Of a stretch of 38,873 bases of DNA, positions 8,398 to 17,293 are shown in pieces (positions within the stretch are counted from its first letter, which is position 1; each line of letters opens with the position of its first letter). The notes under the pieces are model-generated. The model saw nothing but the letters and a program-made list of their open reading frames with translations, was not told the origin of the DNA and ran no database searches. Made by a program: the position numbers and the translations under genes. Location of the stretch: contig CAIXZF010000110.1 in NCBI GenBank assembly GCA_903923925.1, positions 1 through 38,873 of the forward strand, read 5' to 3'. The DNA is from an uncultured Bacteroidales bacterium (lineage in GTDB: Bacteria > Bacteroidota > Bacteroidia > Bacteroidales > CAIXZF01).

Positions 8398-9141
8398 TTA
8401 TTTGAATTGCTCGCGAAGGCGTTTGTACCCATCGGCGCTGGACTTTAATTTCGCACCGCATCTGAGCGTTACAAGATGGGTATCCTTACTGTAAAGTTCT
8501 GTGCTGATAATCTGGCTTATATTTACGATATAGCTTCTGTGAATCCGGATAAAACCCTGTGGGAGATGCTGTTCGAAGTATTTCATCGTCTTTTCTTTCA
8601 GATGATTTCCCTGATCTGAATAAACCATCACATAATCGTCCTGAGCTTCAATGTACCAGATTTTATCAACGGGAACTACTGTAATTTTCGAACCTAAACG
8701 TGTAACTACCCTTTCGAGCTGCTGGTTATTATCATCGAGATGATTCTGCAGGTTCTTAATCGGGTCCTCTTTTTTTGCAGTTTTCATTCTGCCTTTGGCC
8801 TTGTCCACAGCCTGTAGTAAACGATCCTTTGAATAGGGCTTCAGAAGATAATCTACTGCATTCATTTCGAATGCTTTAATAGCATATTGGTCGTATGCAG
8901 TAGCAAAAATAATTTCAGGTTTCTGGTCGAGAACATCCACAAGTTCGAAGCCGTCAATTTTGGGCATCTGGATATCAAGAAAAATCAGGTCTGGTTGAAG
9001 TTCTTGGATGGCTTTAAGTCCCTCGAAACCATTTTCGCATTCACCTAAAATTGTAATATCCTGCTGGTCTGACAAGTAGGTACGGATAATTTGCCTGGCT
9101 GGTGCCTCATCATCGATAATCAGGACTTTAATCTGTGACAT
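8398..9141 (-). CDS. LytTR-family response regulator
   Basis: This 247-residue response regulator has a receiver domain with acidic pocket D10/D11, phosphoacceptor D56 in LIFLDIQMPK and a conserved lysine in LLKPYS. A LytTR DNA-binding domain follows (about 145-247, with VVPVDKIWYIEAQDDYV and FIRIHRSYIVN). LytTR proteins bind direct repeats in promoters through beta strands. It overlaps the upstream LytS-like kinase by 14 bp, so the two are a coupled pair, with the LiaF-like gene first in the operon. It is convergent with the type IX secreted protein gene. Target genes are unknown; autoregulation is common in this family. Confidence 0.93.
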   Translation of the reverse strand: MSQIKVLIIDDEAPARQIIRTYLSDQQDITILGECENGFEGLKAIQELQPDLIFLDIQMPKIDGFELVDVLDQKPEIIFATAYDQYAIKAFEMNAVDYLLKPYSKDRLLQAVDKAKGRMKTAKKEDPIKNLQNHLDDNNQQLERVVTRLGSKITVVPVDKIWYIEAQDDYVMVYSDQGNHLKEKTMKYFEQHLPQGFIRIHRSYIVNISQIISTELYSKDTHLVTLRCGAKLKSSADGYKRLREQFK

Positions 9142-10183
9142 AGCGTGGGATTTTCATTTCTACAATAAACACTTTTTCTTTTTTCATTATGTTCAAAAGG
9201 CCTGGTTGCCCGTAATGCGTCTGCAGACGTTTTTCTACATTCCGGAGGCCTGTACCTGTACCTTTTCTGAATACATTTTCAGGATCAAAGTCGTTCTCTA
9301 TATATATGTTAAGCATTTTTTCAGAACAACTAACCTTTAATTGGATATAAGAAACGGTGGTACTTTCATAAACTCCATATTTTACAGCGTTTTCCAGTAA
9401 GGGCTGAAGTATCATTGCCGGAAGTGCAATTTGCAGGCAGCTGCTATCCACTTCTTTTTCGAAACGCAGTTTTTCTCCAAAACGGATTTTTTCAATATCA
9501 AGATAGAGCTGAATATGGTAAAGTTCTTTTTCAAGTGTGCTGAGACTGTTATCAGGAAAGTTGAGAGAATAGCGCATGAATTCGCTGAGTTTAATGATCA
9601 TTTCCTGTGCCTTTGGAGGGTCAGTCATGGTAAGCGATGAAATTGAATTCAGGCTGTTAAACAGAAAATGCGGTCTGATCTGGCTTCTCAACAGCGTAAG
9701 TTCGGCTTCCTTGAGCTGGGCAAAAAGCTGGGCTTCACGCGAATGCCGCTCCTGAAGTTGCCGATATGTATTTATCATATACATAATACTTACAAAAACC
9801 GTATAATAAAAAGTACCTGTAATAAAACGTATTGTTAAGGAACCCGACAGGAATCCGATATAGGAAGTTCTATCGTCGAAAAGCTGCTGCAGAATAAATG
9901 AACTCCCATAAACCCAAACCAGGGTAGAAAGAACCAGTCCTGTAAAATGCTGACTAAGAAGCTCATACCATTGATGTTTGCTTAAATCGAGATAAGGTAC
10001 AGCAAACCATAACCCAATACCGATAATTGCAAAGATGGTGTTGAAAATAAGGCTGTCGCCGATTGCAGGCAGCCATGAAATATTATAGAAGCTTATTAAA
10101 ACACTGAAGTGGACAACCGCAATGGCTATCCACAACACTATATAGAGAAGGATTTGCTTATTCTGTAAAACCCTTGTTATCAT
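9128..10183 (-). CDS. LytS-like sensor histidine kinase (His_kinase family)
   Basis: This 351-residue kinase has about four transmembrane helices in the first 140 residues, with no large extracytoplasmic domain. A short coiled coil (about 138-165) leads to the family's histidine motif QIRPHFLFNSLNS, with phosphorylated H172. The ATPase domain follows (LQPLLENAVKYG near 265, GTGTGLRNVEKRL near 315). The small membrane sensor suggests detection of a signal within or at the membrane, or through a partner. The LiaF-like protein encoded just upstream (9-bp gap) is the obvious candidate partner. It overlaps the response regulator gene by 14 bp. Confidence 0.93.
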   Translation of the reverse strand: MITRVLQNKQILLYIVLWIAIAVVHFSVLISFYNISWLPAIGDSLIFNTIFAIIGIGLWFAVPYLDLSKHQWYELLSQHFTGLVLSTLVWVYGSSFILQQLFDDRTSYIGFLSGSLTIRFITGTFYYTVFVSIMYMINTYRQLQERHSREAQLFAQLKEAELTLLRSQIRPHFLFNSLNSISSLTMTDPPKAQEMIIKLSEFMRYSLNFPDNSLSTLEKELYHIQLYLDIEKIRFGEKLRFEKEVDSSCLQIALPAMILQPLLENAVKYGVYESTTVSYIQLKVSCSEKMLNIYIENDFDPENVFRKGTGTGLRNVEKRLQTHYGQPGLLNIMKKEKVFIVEMKIPRYVTD

Positions 10184-10192
10184 TAGTTTGGT

Positions 10193-10912
10193 TTAAAAAC
10201 GTTTGATTTCGCTTCCGCCAAACATCACAATTCCTTTGATAATAAGGGTGCGCGAAGAATCTATAACAGCAGAACGAATTCCTTTATCATCGGAACCACC
10301 GAGGATATGAACTACCTCCATTTTGATATTCCAGTCAGCCGGGACGATTAATTCTGTTCCGCCAAACAGGCAGATGATCTCCAGAACATTATTGCCTTCA
10401 GCAAGTTTGGCATTCATCAGGTTAATTTCAGAGCCTCCGAAAATTGTTGTTACTTTTCCGCCCATAAAATTCATTGAGGTTACCATCCGCTTTCCACCTC
10501 CGAAAATTGCAACAACATCAATAACATCTTCTGCGTCGGAACCAATATTGATTACCCTGCCGTTCATTTGACGATGTCTTCCGAAAATAAGCAGAAAACC
10601 GAATAAAATAATGAGTGTAGGCCAGAAAACGTGACTAAAACTTACATTTATTGAGAATGCATGAAGGATCATAAAGATGCCTCCAAGGGAGATGAGCGTC
10701 AAACCAAACCAGCGTGCACGATCGAAAAGATTCATTGCACCGATAACAATCAGGAGCATTTCCCATGAAAAGATCATATTTTTTACTGACTGGTTTATCA
10801 AACCGAAATTGGAAAGAAGTAAAATGAGTCCGAATGCTACTACAAGTACGCCAAATACCATGCCTTTGGCAGGGTTGCGTGGTTTTACTGGTTTTGGATT
10901 AAAGGGGTCCAT
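10193..10912 (-). CDS. LiaF-like membrane protein (DUF5668 / LiaF C-terminal domain)
   Basis: This 239-residue protein has four hydrophobic segments in residues 15-105, in a short-loop pattern like DUF5668/LiaI. A soluble beta-helical C-terminal domain (about 125-239) contains repeating VAIFGG, TIFGGSEI, CLFGGTELI and VMFGGSEI units, as in the LiaF C-terminal domain. In Firmicutes LiaF represses the LiaS kinase under cell-envelope antibiotic stress. Here it heads an operon with a LytS-type kinase and LytTR regulator, so a role as membrane modulator of that kinase is a reasonable inference. A TAnnTTTG box lies 42 bp upstream. Homology call is confident; function is inferred. Confidence 0.85.
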   Translation of the reverse strand: MDPFNPKPVKPRNPAKGMVFGVLVVAFGLILLLSNFGLINQSVKNMIFSWEMLLIVIGAMNLFDRARWFGLTLISLGGIFMILHAFSINVSFSHVFWPTLIILFGFLLIFGRHRQMNGRVINIGSDAEDVIDVVAIFGGGKRMVTSMNFMGGKVTTIFGGSEINLMNAKLAEGNNVLEIICLFGGTELIVPADWNIKMEVVHILGGSDDKGIRSAVIDSSRTLIIKGIVMFGGSEIKRF

Positions 10913-10954
10913 TGTATTTTGTATTTTAAAATGATTCTATTGTATTTGACAGGG

Positions 10955-10962
10955 CAAATATA
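10955..10962 (-). promoter_or_regulatory. -7 box of the LiaF-like/LytS/LytTR operon
   Basis: The minus-strand sequence TATATTTG fits TAnnTTTG and lies 42 bp upstream of the first gene, in the 179-bp divergent region shared with the methyltransferase gene. No -33 element is evident. Confidence 0.5.
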
Positions 10963-11086
10963 GTACGATGTAAGAGTGCTAAGATAGGGAGAATCGGTAA
11001 ATACACCTGATTAATCGGTAAAGCTTTGTTTTTGTGAATTATTGCCCATCAATTCCCACCAAAGAACGGAGTTCTACTATTTTATG

Positions 11087-11094
11087 TACTTTTG
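11087..11094 (+). promoter_or_regulatory. -7 box at the start codon of the TylF-like gene
   Basis: TACTTTTG (TAnnTTTG) ends 3 nt before the ATG at 11098. The predicted transcription start would fall at the start codon, as for the gene at 2650 and the U32 gene at 20061. Confidence 0.5.
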
Positions 11095-11097
11095 ATT

Positions 11098-11844
11098 ATG
11101 TTTACATCGATGACGGTTATCAATATCCTTTTAAGTTTGGTATTCCTTTATTTTCTTGGGAAATACCTGCTCAATATGTATTTTGAAGGGATCAACAGAC
11201 CAGAGCAATGGGCTGGCAAACTGAAACAGGGCAAAATAACCAGGGAATTGCAGAAAGCCCAGCGGCAATATGGCGATAAAAGCAGATTTTTCCTTTTTTG
11301 GTTACAGATAGAACGAATAAAGAAAGAACAAATTCAAGGTACTTTTGCAGAACTTGGAGTCTATAAAGGCGACAGTGCCAGAATTTTACACCTGATGGAG
11401 CCTACCAGGAAAATTCATCTTTTCGATACTTTCGAAGGATTTATTGTTGCCGATCTCGCAAAGGAAAAAGGTGAAGCAGCCAGTTATACCCCAACAAATT
11501 TTTCAGACACCTCAGTTGACGAAGTAAAACGCTTTCTGGGCAATTCTGATACGTTCGTTTTTTACAAAGGTCACTTCCCGGAATCTGCACAAAGTCTTGA
11601 TACTGAAAAGTATGCATTCGTAAATATTGATGTTGACCTTTACAATCCAACAAAAGCCGGACTTGAATATTTTTATCCGCGACTGTCGCCGGGAGGGGTA
11701 ATCATCATCCACGATTATTCCTACAAATGGGAAGGACTGGTAAAAGCAGTTGATGAATTTGTTAGAGGAATTCCTGAAAACCTGGTACTTTCCCCAGATA
11801 CAGATGGAAGCGTGCTCATTATAAAAAACTCTGTCCATACCTAA
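11098..11844 (+). CDS. TylF/MycF-like SAM-dependent methyltransferase, membrane-anchored
   Basis: This is about 248 residues from the ATG at 11098; an in-frame TTG lies two codons earlier and another ATG at 11110. An N-terminal hydrophobic helix (about residues 6-24) precedes the Rossmann methyltransferase domain. Motif I is FAELGVYKGDSARIL (about 87-101), followed by HLFDTFEGF, then FVNIDVDLYNPT and GGVIIIHDYSY, which match the TylF/MycF O-methyltransferase family with its metal-binding Asp residues. Known members methylate sugars of macrolides or surface glycans. The helix suggests the enzyme sits on the cytoplasmic face of the membrane, possibly acting on a lipid-linked glycan; that is inference. 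It stands alone. Confidence 0.85.
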   Translation: MFTSMTVINILLSLVFLYFLGKYLLNMYFEGINRPEQWAGKLKQGKITRELQKAQRQYGDKSRFFLFWLQIERIKKEQIQGTFAELGVYKGDSARILHLMEPTRKIHLFDTFEGFIVADLAKEKGEAASYTPTNFSDTSVDEVKRFLGNSDTFVFYKGHFPESAQSLDTEKYAFVNIDVDLYNPTKAGLEYFYPRLSPGGVIIIHDYSYKWEGLVKAVDEFVRGIPENLVLSPDTDGSVLIIKNSVHT

Positions 11845-11899
11845 AGTAAAGACCTTTTAACACCTGCCAGATAAGCGGTAATTATTAAGCAGATAGCCG

Positions 11900-11907
11900 T
11901 ACCTTTG
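11900..11907 (+). promoter_or_regulatory. -7 box for the HMA-domain gene
   Basis: TACCTTTG matches TAnnTTTG and lies 57 nt upstream of the ATG at 11965. It also supports the downstream ATG rather than the earlier in-frame TTG-type start, which would lie at the transcription start. Confidence 0.45.
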
Positions 11908-11964
11908 CTATCTGGATTTAAACATCTTCGGAACACTATTCAAAAGAAACAATCAAAAGTAAAC

Positions 11965-12180
11965 ATGCAAACATTAACATTTAAAACCAATGTAAAGTGC
12001 AATGGCTGCAAGGCTGCCATCACTCCTTACCTTGACGATGAACCAAGTATAAGTACCTGGCGTGTAGATATTTACGACGACAACCGCCTTCTTACCGTTG
12101 AAGGCGAATCAGTTGATCCTGAAACAGTTATTGGCTTACTTAAACAAGCCGGCTACCAGGCCGAGCAATTATCTTGGTAA
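11965..12180 (+). CDS. HMA-domain copper/heavy-metal chaperone-like protein
   Basis: This 71-residue single-domain protein begins at MQTLTFKTNVKC. A longer open frame exists upstream, but the added 20 residues have no family support. The CNGC motif (CxxC) sits at about residues 12-15 after the first beta strand, and the rest follows the beta-alpha-beta-beta-alpha-beta ferredoxin-like layout of heavy-metal-associated domains (LLTVEGESVDPETVIGLLKQ near the end). Such proteins carry Cu(I) or other soft metals in the cytosol. No metal ATPase is adjacent. It is followed directly by the rRNA methyltransferase gene and probably shares its transcript. Confidence 0.85.
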   Translation: MQTLTFKTNVKCNGCKAAITPYLDDEPSISTWRVDIYDDNRLLTVEGESVDPETVIGLLKQAGYQAEQLSW

Positions 12181-12197
12181 GGCCGGAAACTGATGGG

Positions 12198-13382
12198 GTG
12201 GCTGAATATTCGAAAGTCATTCTCAAGCCGGGAAAAGAAGTAGCTGTAAATCGTTTCCACCCCTGGATTTTTACCGGAGCCATAGAACGCTTGTCGGGAA
12301 AAGTTAAAGAGGGTGATATCGTTGAAATTCAATCGGGTACAGGTGCTTATCTGGCAACAGGGCATGCCCTGGCAGGTTCAATTGCTGTAAAAATATTGTC
12401 GTTTAAACCTTGTGAGATTAATAAAGAATTCTGGCAGGAAAAACTTCATGCAGCTTTCGATCTTAGGGTGAAAGCCAGACTTACCGATAATCCTGACACC
12501 AATGCATACAGGCTGGTATTTGCCGAAGGCGACCATTTGCCGGGGCTTATTATCGATCATTTTGCCGGAGTACTTATACTTCAGGCACATTCTGTTGGCA
12601 TGTACCTGGCATTTGATGATATTCTTGAAGTTCTGAAAGAACTTTATGGCGATAAACTGGTATCCGTATATTCGAAAAGTGCAGATGCTTTGTCGCGGAT
12701 GTCGGGTTTCGAGGCTACCGATGGATTTCTGTTTGGGGATAAAGCTCCTGAGTACTTCCTTGAGAACGGTATTAAATATAAACTGGATCTGCTGGGACAA
12801 AAAACTGGTTTTTTCTGCGATCAGAGAGAACACAGGAAGTTGGTTTCTTCGTATTCTGAAGGGAAATCGGTTCTTGATATGTTCTGCTATTCAGGTGGGT
12901 TTACGCTGAATTCTATGACAGCAGGTGCAAGCAGAGTAGTGTCGGTAGATAGTTCGAAAAATGCTGCTGCAATGGTTGCTGATCATGTGAGTTTCAACGA
13001 ATTGACATCTGATAAACAGGAAACTATAGTTTCCGATGCGAAGCAGTTTCTCGATAAAATGGAGGAAGGATTTGATATCATCATTTTAGATCCGCCAGCT
13101 TTTGCCAAGCATCAGAGCCAGCGCACACAAGGGATGAAAGGCTATCGCACAATTAATGCTTCTGCAATAAAAAAGATCAATAAGGGCGGGATTTTGTTTA
13201 CATTTTCATGTTCTCAGGCTATCGACAGGGAATCATTCCAGTCGGCTGTAACTGCGGCTGCCATTGATGCCGGAAGAGAAGTGCGGATTTTACATCAGCT
13301 GTCGCAACCACCAGATCATCCTGTAAACCTCTTCCATCCTGAAGGGGAATACCTGAAAGGATTGGTTCTGTACATTATTTAA
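12198..13382 (+). CDS. rlmI: Class I rRNA (cytosine-C5) methyltransferase, RlmI-like
   Basis: This is about 394 residues from the GTG at 12198, which puts the PUA-domain start (SKVILKPGKE) right after the initiator. A TTG at 12174 would give eight more residues and overlap the HMA gene. The N-terminal PUA domain (about 1-75, with RFHPWIFTGAI) is followed by a Rossmann domain with SAM motif DMFCYSGGFTLNS (about 225-237) and the catalytic region LDPPAFAK (about 295-302). In E. coli RlmI methylates C1962 of 23S rRNA; the same target is likely but not proven. The gene ends just before a 25-bp palindrome. Confidence 0.88.
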   Translation: MAEYSKVILKPGKEVAVNRFHPWIFTGAIERLSGKVKEGDIVEIQSGTGAYLATGHALAGSIAVKILSFKPCEINKEFWQEKLHAAFDLRVKARLTDNPDTNAYRLVFAEGDHLPGLIIDHFAGVLILQAHSVGMYLAFDDILEVLKELYGDKLVSVYSKSADALSRMSGFEATDGFLFGDKAPEYFLENGIKYKLDLLGQKTGFFCDQREHRKLVSSYSEGKSVLDMFCYSGGFTLNSMTAGASRVVSVDSSKNAAAMVADHVSFNELTSDKQETIVSDAKQFLDKMEEGFDIIILDPPAFAKHQSQRTQGMKGYRTINASAIKKINKGGILFTFSCSQAIDRESFQSAVTAAAIDAGREVRILHQLSQPPDHPVNLFHPEGEYLKGLVLYII

Positions 13383-13383
13383 A

Positions 13384-13408
13384 AGATGTCATCACAGTGA
13401 TGACATCT
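13384..13408. repeat. 25-bp palindrome between convergent genes
   Basis: There is a perfect 12-bp inverted repeat (AGATGTCATCAC / GTGATGACATCT) around a single central base, starting 2 bp after the RlmI-like stop and 14 bp before the convergent response regulator end. There is no T tract, so it may be a processing or termination structure read from both sides. Confidence 0.6.
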
Positions 13409-13421
13409 GTGGGTTGCAATG

Positions 13422-14117
13422 TCAGACGTCAATAACAAGTTTAAATCCAACTCCGTGAACATTAATGAGCTCCACTCCCGGATCTTCCTTAAGGTATTTA
13501 CGGAGTTTCACAATATAAACATCCATACTTCTGGCGTTGAAATAGCTATCGTCGTTCCAGATCTTTATCAATGCCTCCCTGCGGTCGAGCACACGGTTTG
13601 CGTTGTCGCATAATAAGCGGAGAAGCTCCGACTCCTTTGAAGTTAACTTCTGCTCCTTACTTTCTTTAACAAGGACCTGTCTGTTGTATTCAAAAAGGTA
13701 GTTTCCGATTTTATAAATAGAATCCTTAGGCAACTCTATGGAGGTGGCAGCAATTCTTCTTAGTATTGCTTTCATCCTGGCGAGTAATTCCTCCATACTG
13801 AATGGCTTGGAAAGATAATCATCACCGCCAACTTTAAAACCTTCCAGAATGTCTTCAGGCATTGATTTTGCTGTTAGAAAAAGGATGGGGATCCTTTTGT
13901 CGAAAGACCGGATTTCCTTTGCGAGAGTATAACCATCTTTCAAGGGCATCATCACATCAAGAATACAGAAATCAAACTTTTCCTTTCTGTATATATGAAG
14001 CGCATCTTCACCATTAACGCACAATTTAGTATCATAACCCTTGGCATCAAGGTAATTCTTAAGAATACTGCCAAGGTTTTTATCATCCTCCGCAAGGAGT
14101 ACACGCGTTTTGTCCAT
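13422..14117 (-). CDS. rprY: OmpR-family response regulator, RprY-like
   Basis: This 231-residue regulator has a receiver domain with D54 as phosphoacceptor (CILDVMMPLKDG) and LSKPFSMEELLARM at the end of the domain. A winged-helix trans_reg_C domain follows (about 130-231; LTSKESELLRLLCDNANRV, SMDVYIVKLRKYL). It matches the RprY type of Bacteroides, which is linked there to stress responses. It lies 28 bp downstream of its cognate kinase gene on the same strand. DNA target unknown here. Symbol by similarity recalled from family knowledge, not by search. Confidence 0.88.
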   Translation of the reverse strand: MDKTRVLLAEDDKNLGSILKNYLDAKGYDTKLCVNGEDALHIYRKEKFDFCILDVMMPLKDGYTLAKEIRSFDKRIPILFLTAKSMPEDILEGFKVGGDDYLSKPFSMEELLARMKAILRRIAATSIELPKDSIYKIGNYLFEYNRQVLVKESKEQKLTSKESELLRLLCDNANRVLDRREALIKIWNDDSYFNARSMDVYIVKLRKYLKEDPGVELINVHGVGFKLVIDV

Positions 14118-14145
14118 AAGGCATGGAAGGTTTACGTTTGTTAGT

Positions 14146-15807
14146 TTATTTGTGATGGAATTTACTTGTTTTTTGCATTAATTGGGCTGGCAAATATACT
14201 TTAAAAATTGTGCCTTTACCTAATTCACTTTCAACAGTTATACCTCCGCCATGTTTCTCAACAATAAATTTTACATAGCTTAACCCGAGGCCAAAACCTT
14301 TGACATCGTGCACATTACCTGTTGAAACACGGTACAATTTATCAAATATTTTCTTTTGATTCGTTTTACTGATCCCAATACCATTGTCGGAAACAACTAT
14401 TTCGATACCATTGTAAACAGAATTGGTTTTAACAAAGATTTCTGGTTTTCTTGGACTGTACTTATTGGCATTGTCGAGCAGATTATTAAAGACATTCGTA
14501 AGGTGAAGCCTGTCGCCTTCAATATAGGATGAAGCTGCATCATATTGCGTCATAATACTACCGTCTTTAATTTCAACCTGAATGCGGATATTTTTAATAA
14601 CTTCCTGCAAAATATGATGAATATCAACAAGTTCCGGCTTAAGTTTAAGTTGTCCTTTTTCAAGAATAGCTGTTTGAAGAATTTTCTCTGCCATTGTTCC
14701 AAGGCGCTTGTTTTCTTCACCAATTATCCCAATGTAACTGTCGTACAGCTCCTTAGTCTGGTTGATGTCTTTATCAGCAAGTGCTTCACAAGCCAGTGCA
14801 ACGGTTGCAATAGGCGTTTTGAACTCGTGAGTCATATTGTTAATGAAGTCGTTCTTCATTTCAGAAAGCCGTTTTTGCCTGAAAATGGTAAAAAGGATAT
14901 AAATAAAGAGCGCAAAAATAGCTACAATCAGTACAACCGAAATAAGCAATATCCCCCTCATCTGAGTTAGGAGGAATGACTTTTCGTGTGGAAAATAGAT
15001 GAACAAAAATTCAGGACTTCGCAGCAATTCCCGCGGGAAAAGGTTGTAAGCATAGTACTTCTGCATAAGCTGAAAATGGTAGCGCCCGGTTTTCTCTACC
15101 ACCAGCTTTCGTATTTTCGTGCTGTAAATTCCAAATTCATAACTGGTAACAATCCCTTTATTGCTGAGTTCGGCGCCAATCAAGGAGTCGAGAAGGCTGA
15201 AATCTAAACTTCTCTCAAATGATCTTTTCTGCCTGACTTTGAAAATATCGTCGATTACTTCATTAATAAGCGAACTTTTCTCCTTGAGCAGCTTAGAAAT
15301 ACGCTCTCTCTGGCGTTTAGTAACATTCGCTGATGGATTAAAACCTTGTGATATTTCATTTCCTGAATAAATTCTGGAGTTGATCTCCTTTACCTTTTTA
15401 TTTACTACAGATGCAAAAGATGTATCAGTATTAAAAGACAATTGTGATTTTACATCATACAGGTATTGAATCTGGATATTCCCGGAATCGCGGTTATATA
15501 AACTATCGGCAATTGCAGTTGAGGAAAGAATTTGTAATTCTTTAAAATACATATGATTAACAGAATCAAGGCCTTTGTAAAATTCATTGCCTCGCTCAAT
15601 AAAATTCATTGTGCGCTGAATTTCATTAATCGCTTCCAGTTTCTCCAGTTTATAAACTACTTCTGTAATTGCCTCATTAACATTACGGGTAAAATTGTCG
15701 CCTCTGACTTTAATGGCATTCTGAATCCAGTACATCTGGATACCAACCATGCCAATGAGGGCAATAAGCGTAAGAATTACAACAAGTATTATCGATTTGC
15801 GGCTCAT
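14146..15807 (-). CDS. rprX: Sensor histidine kinase, RprX-like
   Basis: This 553-residue kinase has a transmembrane helix at about 5-27, a periplasmic sensor region of some 255 residues rich in charged helices, and a second transmembrane helix at about 287-309. The HisKA domain has phosphorylated H327 in NNMTHEFKTPIA. The HATPase domain has the N box (LTNVFNNLLDNANKYS, about 439-454), G1 box (VVSDNGIGIS) and G2 box (GFGLGLSYVK). The architecture and the paired OmpR regulator match RprX/RprY. The -7 box TATCTTTG lies 34 bp upstream. The sensed signal cannot be told from sequence. Confidence 0.9.
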   Translation of the reverse strand: MSRKSIILVVILTLIALIGMVGIQMYWIQNAIKVRGDNFTRNVNEAITEVVYKLEKLEAINEIQRTMNFIERGNEFYKGLDSVNHMYFKELQILSSTAIADSLYNRDSGNIQIQYLYDVKSQLSFNTDTSFASVVNKKVKEINSRIYSGNEISQGFNPSANVTKRQRERISKLLKEKSSLINEVIDDIFKVRQKRSFERSLDFSLLDSLIGAELSNKGIVTSYEFGIYSTKIRKLVVEKTGRYHFQLMQKYYAYNLFPRELLRSPEFLFIYFPHEKSFLLTQMRGILLISVVLIVAIFALFIYILFTIFRQKRLSEMKNDFINNMTHEFKTPIATVALACEALADKDINQTKELYDSYIGIIGEENKRLGTMAEKILQTAILEKGQLKLKPELVDIHHILQEVIKNIRIQVEIKDGSIMTQYDAASSYIEGDRLHLTNVFNNLLDNANKYSPRKPEIFVKTNSVYNGIEIVVSDNGIGISKTNQKKIFDKLYRVSTGNVHDVKGFGLGLSYVKFIVEKHGGGITVESELGKGTIFKVYLPAQLMQKTSKFHHK

Positions 15808-15841
15808 TTCATAACAACATTCTGGTTTTTAATGTCTACCA

Positions 15842-15849
15842 CAAAGATA
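15842..15849 (-). promoter_or_regulatory. -7 box of the RprXY-like operon
   Basis: The minus-strand sequence TATCTTTG fits TAnnTTTG and lies 34 bp upstream of the kinase start, in the 127-bp divergent region shared with pgi. Confidence 0.5.
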
Positions 15850-15934
15850 GGAATAATACAGGCATGATATTTATCCTACAACAGTCTTAAAATTCCTTAA
15901 AAATTCCCATATTTGCTCTGAAATACAACCGCAT

Positions 15935-17287
15935 ATGCAACACATAGAACTTGATATTCAAAGAATATCAGCCTTTATTCCGGAACAGGAACTCCGGCAG
16001 CTTCAACAGGATTTGCTCCATCAACACCAGGTTTTACTTGGAAAAACAGGCAAAGGAAACGATTTTCTTGGCTGGATGGATCTTCCACAAACGATTACAA
16101 ATCAGTTACTTGAAAAAATAAAATCGGATGCAGAGCAGCTGAGGAAAATTTCGGAAGTTATTGTAGTTATTGGGATTGGTGGTTCTTACCTTGGAGCAAA
16201 AGCCGTTATTGAGGCTCTTCGTCCGCATTTTGGCGATGAGGTCGGAATTCCTGGAAAACCAAGACTCGTTTATGCCGGCCAGAATATTAGTTCCGATTAT
16301 CTTTCCGATTTAATTAAATATTTGGAAGACAAATCATTCAGTATTGTAGTGATTTCAAAATCGGGTACAACCACAGAACCTGCTGTTGCTTTCAGGCTTT
16401 TGAAAAACCTTCTTGAATCTAAATTCAGCAGGGAAGAAACAAAAGACAGAATTATTGCAGTAACAGATAAATCCAGAGGTGCACTAAAGTCGATGGCCGA
16501 TATTGAAGGCTACCGAACCTATGAAATACCGGACGATGTTGGGGGAAGATTTTCAGTTTTAACGCCTGTGGGACTTTTACCTGTTGCCTTAGCCGGCTTT
16601 GATATTTCCAGATTAATGGAAGGAGCAGAAATCATGCAGCAAATGTGTGCTTCTTCTGCCCTCTTCGAAGAAAATCCTGCCACTTTGTATGCAGCTGCGA
16701 GAAATGCACTGTATCGCCGCGGAAAACCCATTGAAGTACTGGTAAATTACGAACCTGCCCTACAATACCTTTCGGAGTGGTGGAAACAACTTTATGGTGA
16801 GAGTGAAGGCAAGGAGCATCGTGGAATTTTTCCTGCCTCAGTAAATTTTACTACCGACCTTCATTCAATGGGGCAATACCTTCAGGATGGGCTCAGGGTG
16901 CTTTTTGAAACTGTTATTTCTGTTGGGAAATCGAAACATTCTTTACAAATTCCTGAGGATAAAGATAATTTAGACGGATTGAATTTCATTGCCGGCAAGG
17001 AGCTTCAACATGTAAATCATATGGCTGAACTGGGCACAATCCTGGCACATCTCGATGGAGAAGTTCCTGTAATCAGGCTGATTGTTCCTGAACTCAATGA
17101 ATTTTACATTGGGGAACTGATCGTCTTTTTTGAATTTGCCTGTGCCTTAAGCGGGTATGTTCTTGATGTGAATCCCTTCGACCAGCCAGGCGTTGAAGCA
17201 TATAAGAAAAACATGTTTGCACTGCTGGGGAAAAAGGGATTTGAACAGGAAACTCTCGAAATCCGAAAACGCCTTAACCTGCAATAA
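15935..17287 (+). CDS. pgi: Glucose-6-phosphate isomerase
   Basis: This 450-residue cytosolic enzyme interconverts glucose-6-phosphate and fructose-6-phosphate in glycolysis. It has the sugar-phosphate binding motif [15 protein letters not shown] (about 77-91), [10 protein letters not shown] (about 141-150), [14 protein letters not shown] (about 203-216) and the catalytic segment [13 protein letters not shown] (about 287-299). Length and motifs match the short bacterial PGI type. It is followed 6 bp later by tadA, so the two probably form a transcript. An imperfect -7 box (CATATTTG) lies about 18 nt upstream of the ATG. Confidence 0.95.
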   Translation: MQHIELDIQRISAFIPEQELRQLQQDLLHQHQVLLGKTGKGNDFLGWMDLPQTITNQLLEKIKSDAEQLRKISEVIVVIGIGGSYLGAKAVIEALRPHFGDEVGIPGKPRLVYAGQNISSDYLSDLIKYLEDKSFSIVVISKSGTTTEPAVAFRLLKNLLESKFSREETKDRIIAVTDKSRGALKSMADIEGYRTYEIPDDVGGRFSVLTPVGLLPVALAGFDISRLMEGAEIMQQMCASSALFEENPATLYAAARNALYRRGKPIEVLVNYEPALQYLSEWWKQLYGESEGKEHRGIFPASVNFTTDLHSMGQYLQDGLRVLFETVISVGKSKHSLQIPEDKDNLDGLNFIAGKELQHVNHMAELGTILAHLDGEVPVIRLIVPELNEFYIGELIVFFEFACALSGYVLDVNPFDQPGVEAYKKNMFALLGKKGFEQETLEIRKRLNLQ

Positions 17288-17293
17288 ATCAGC

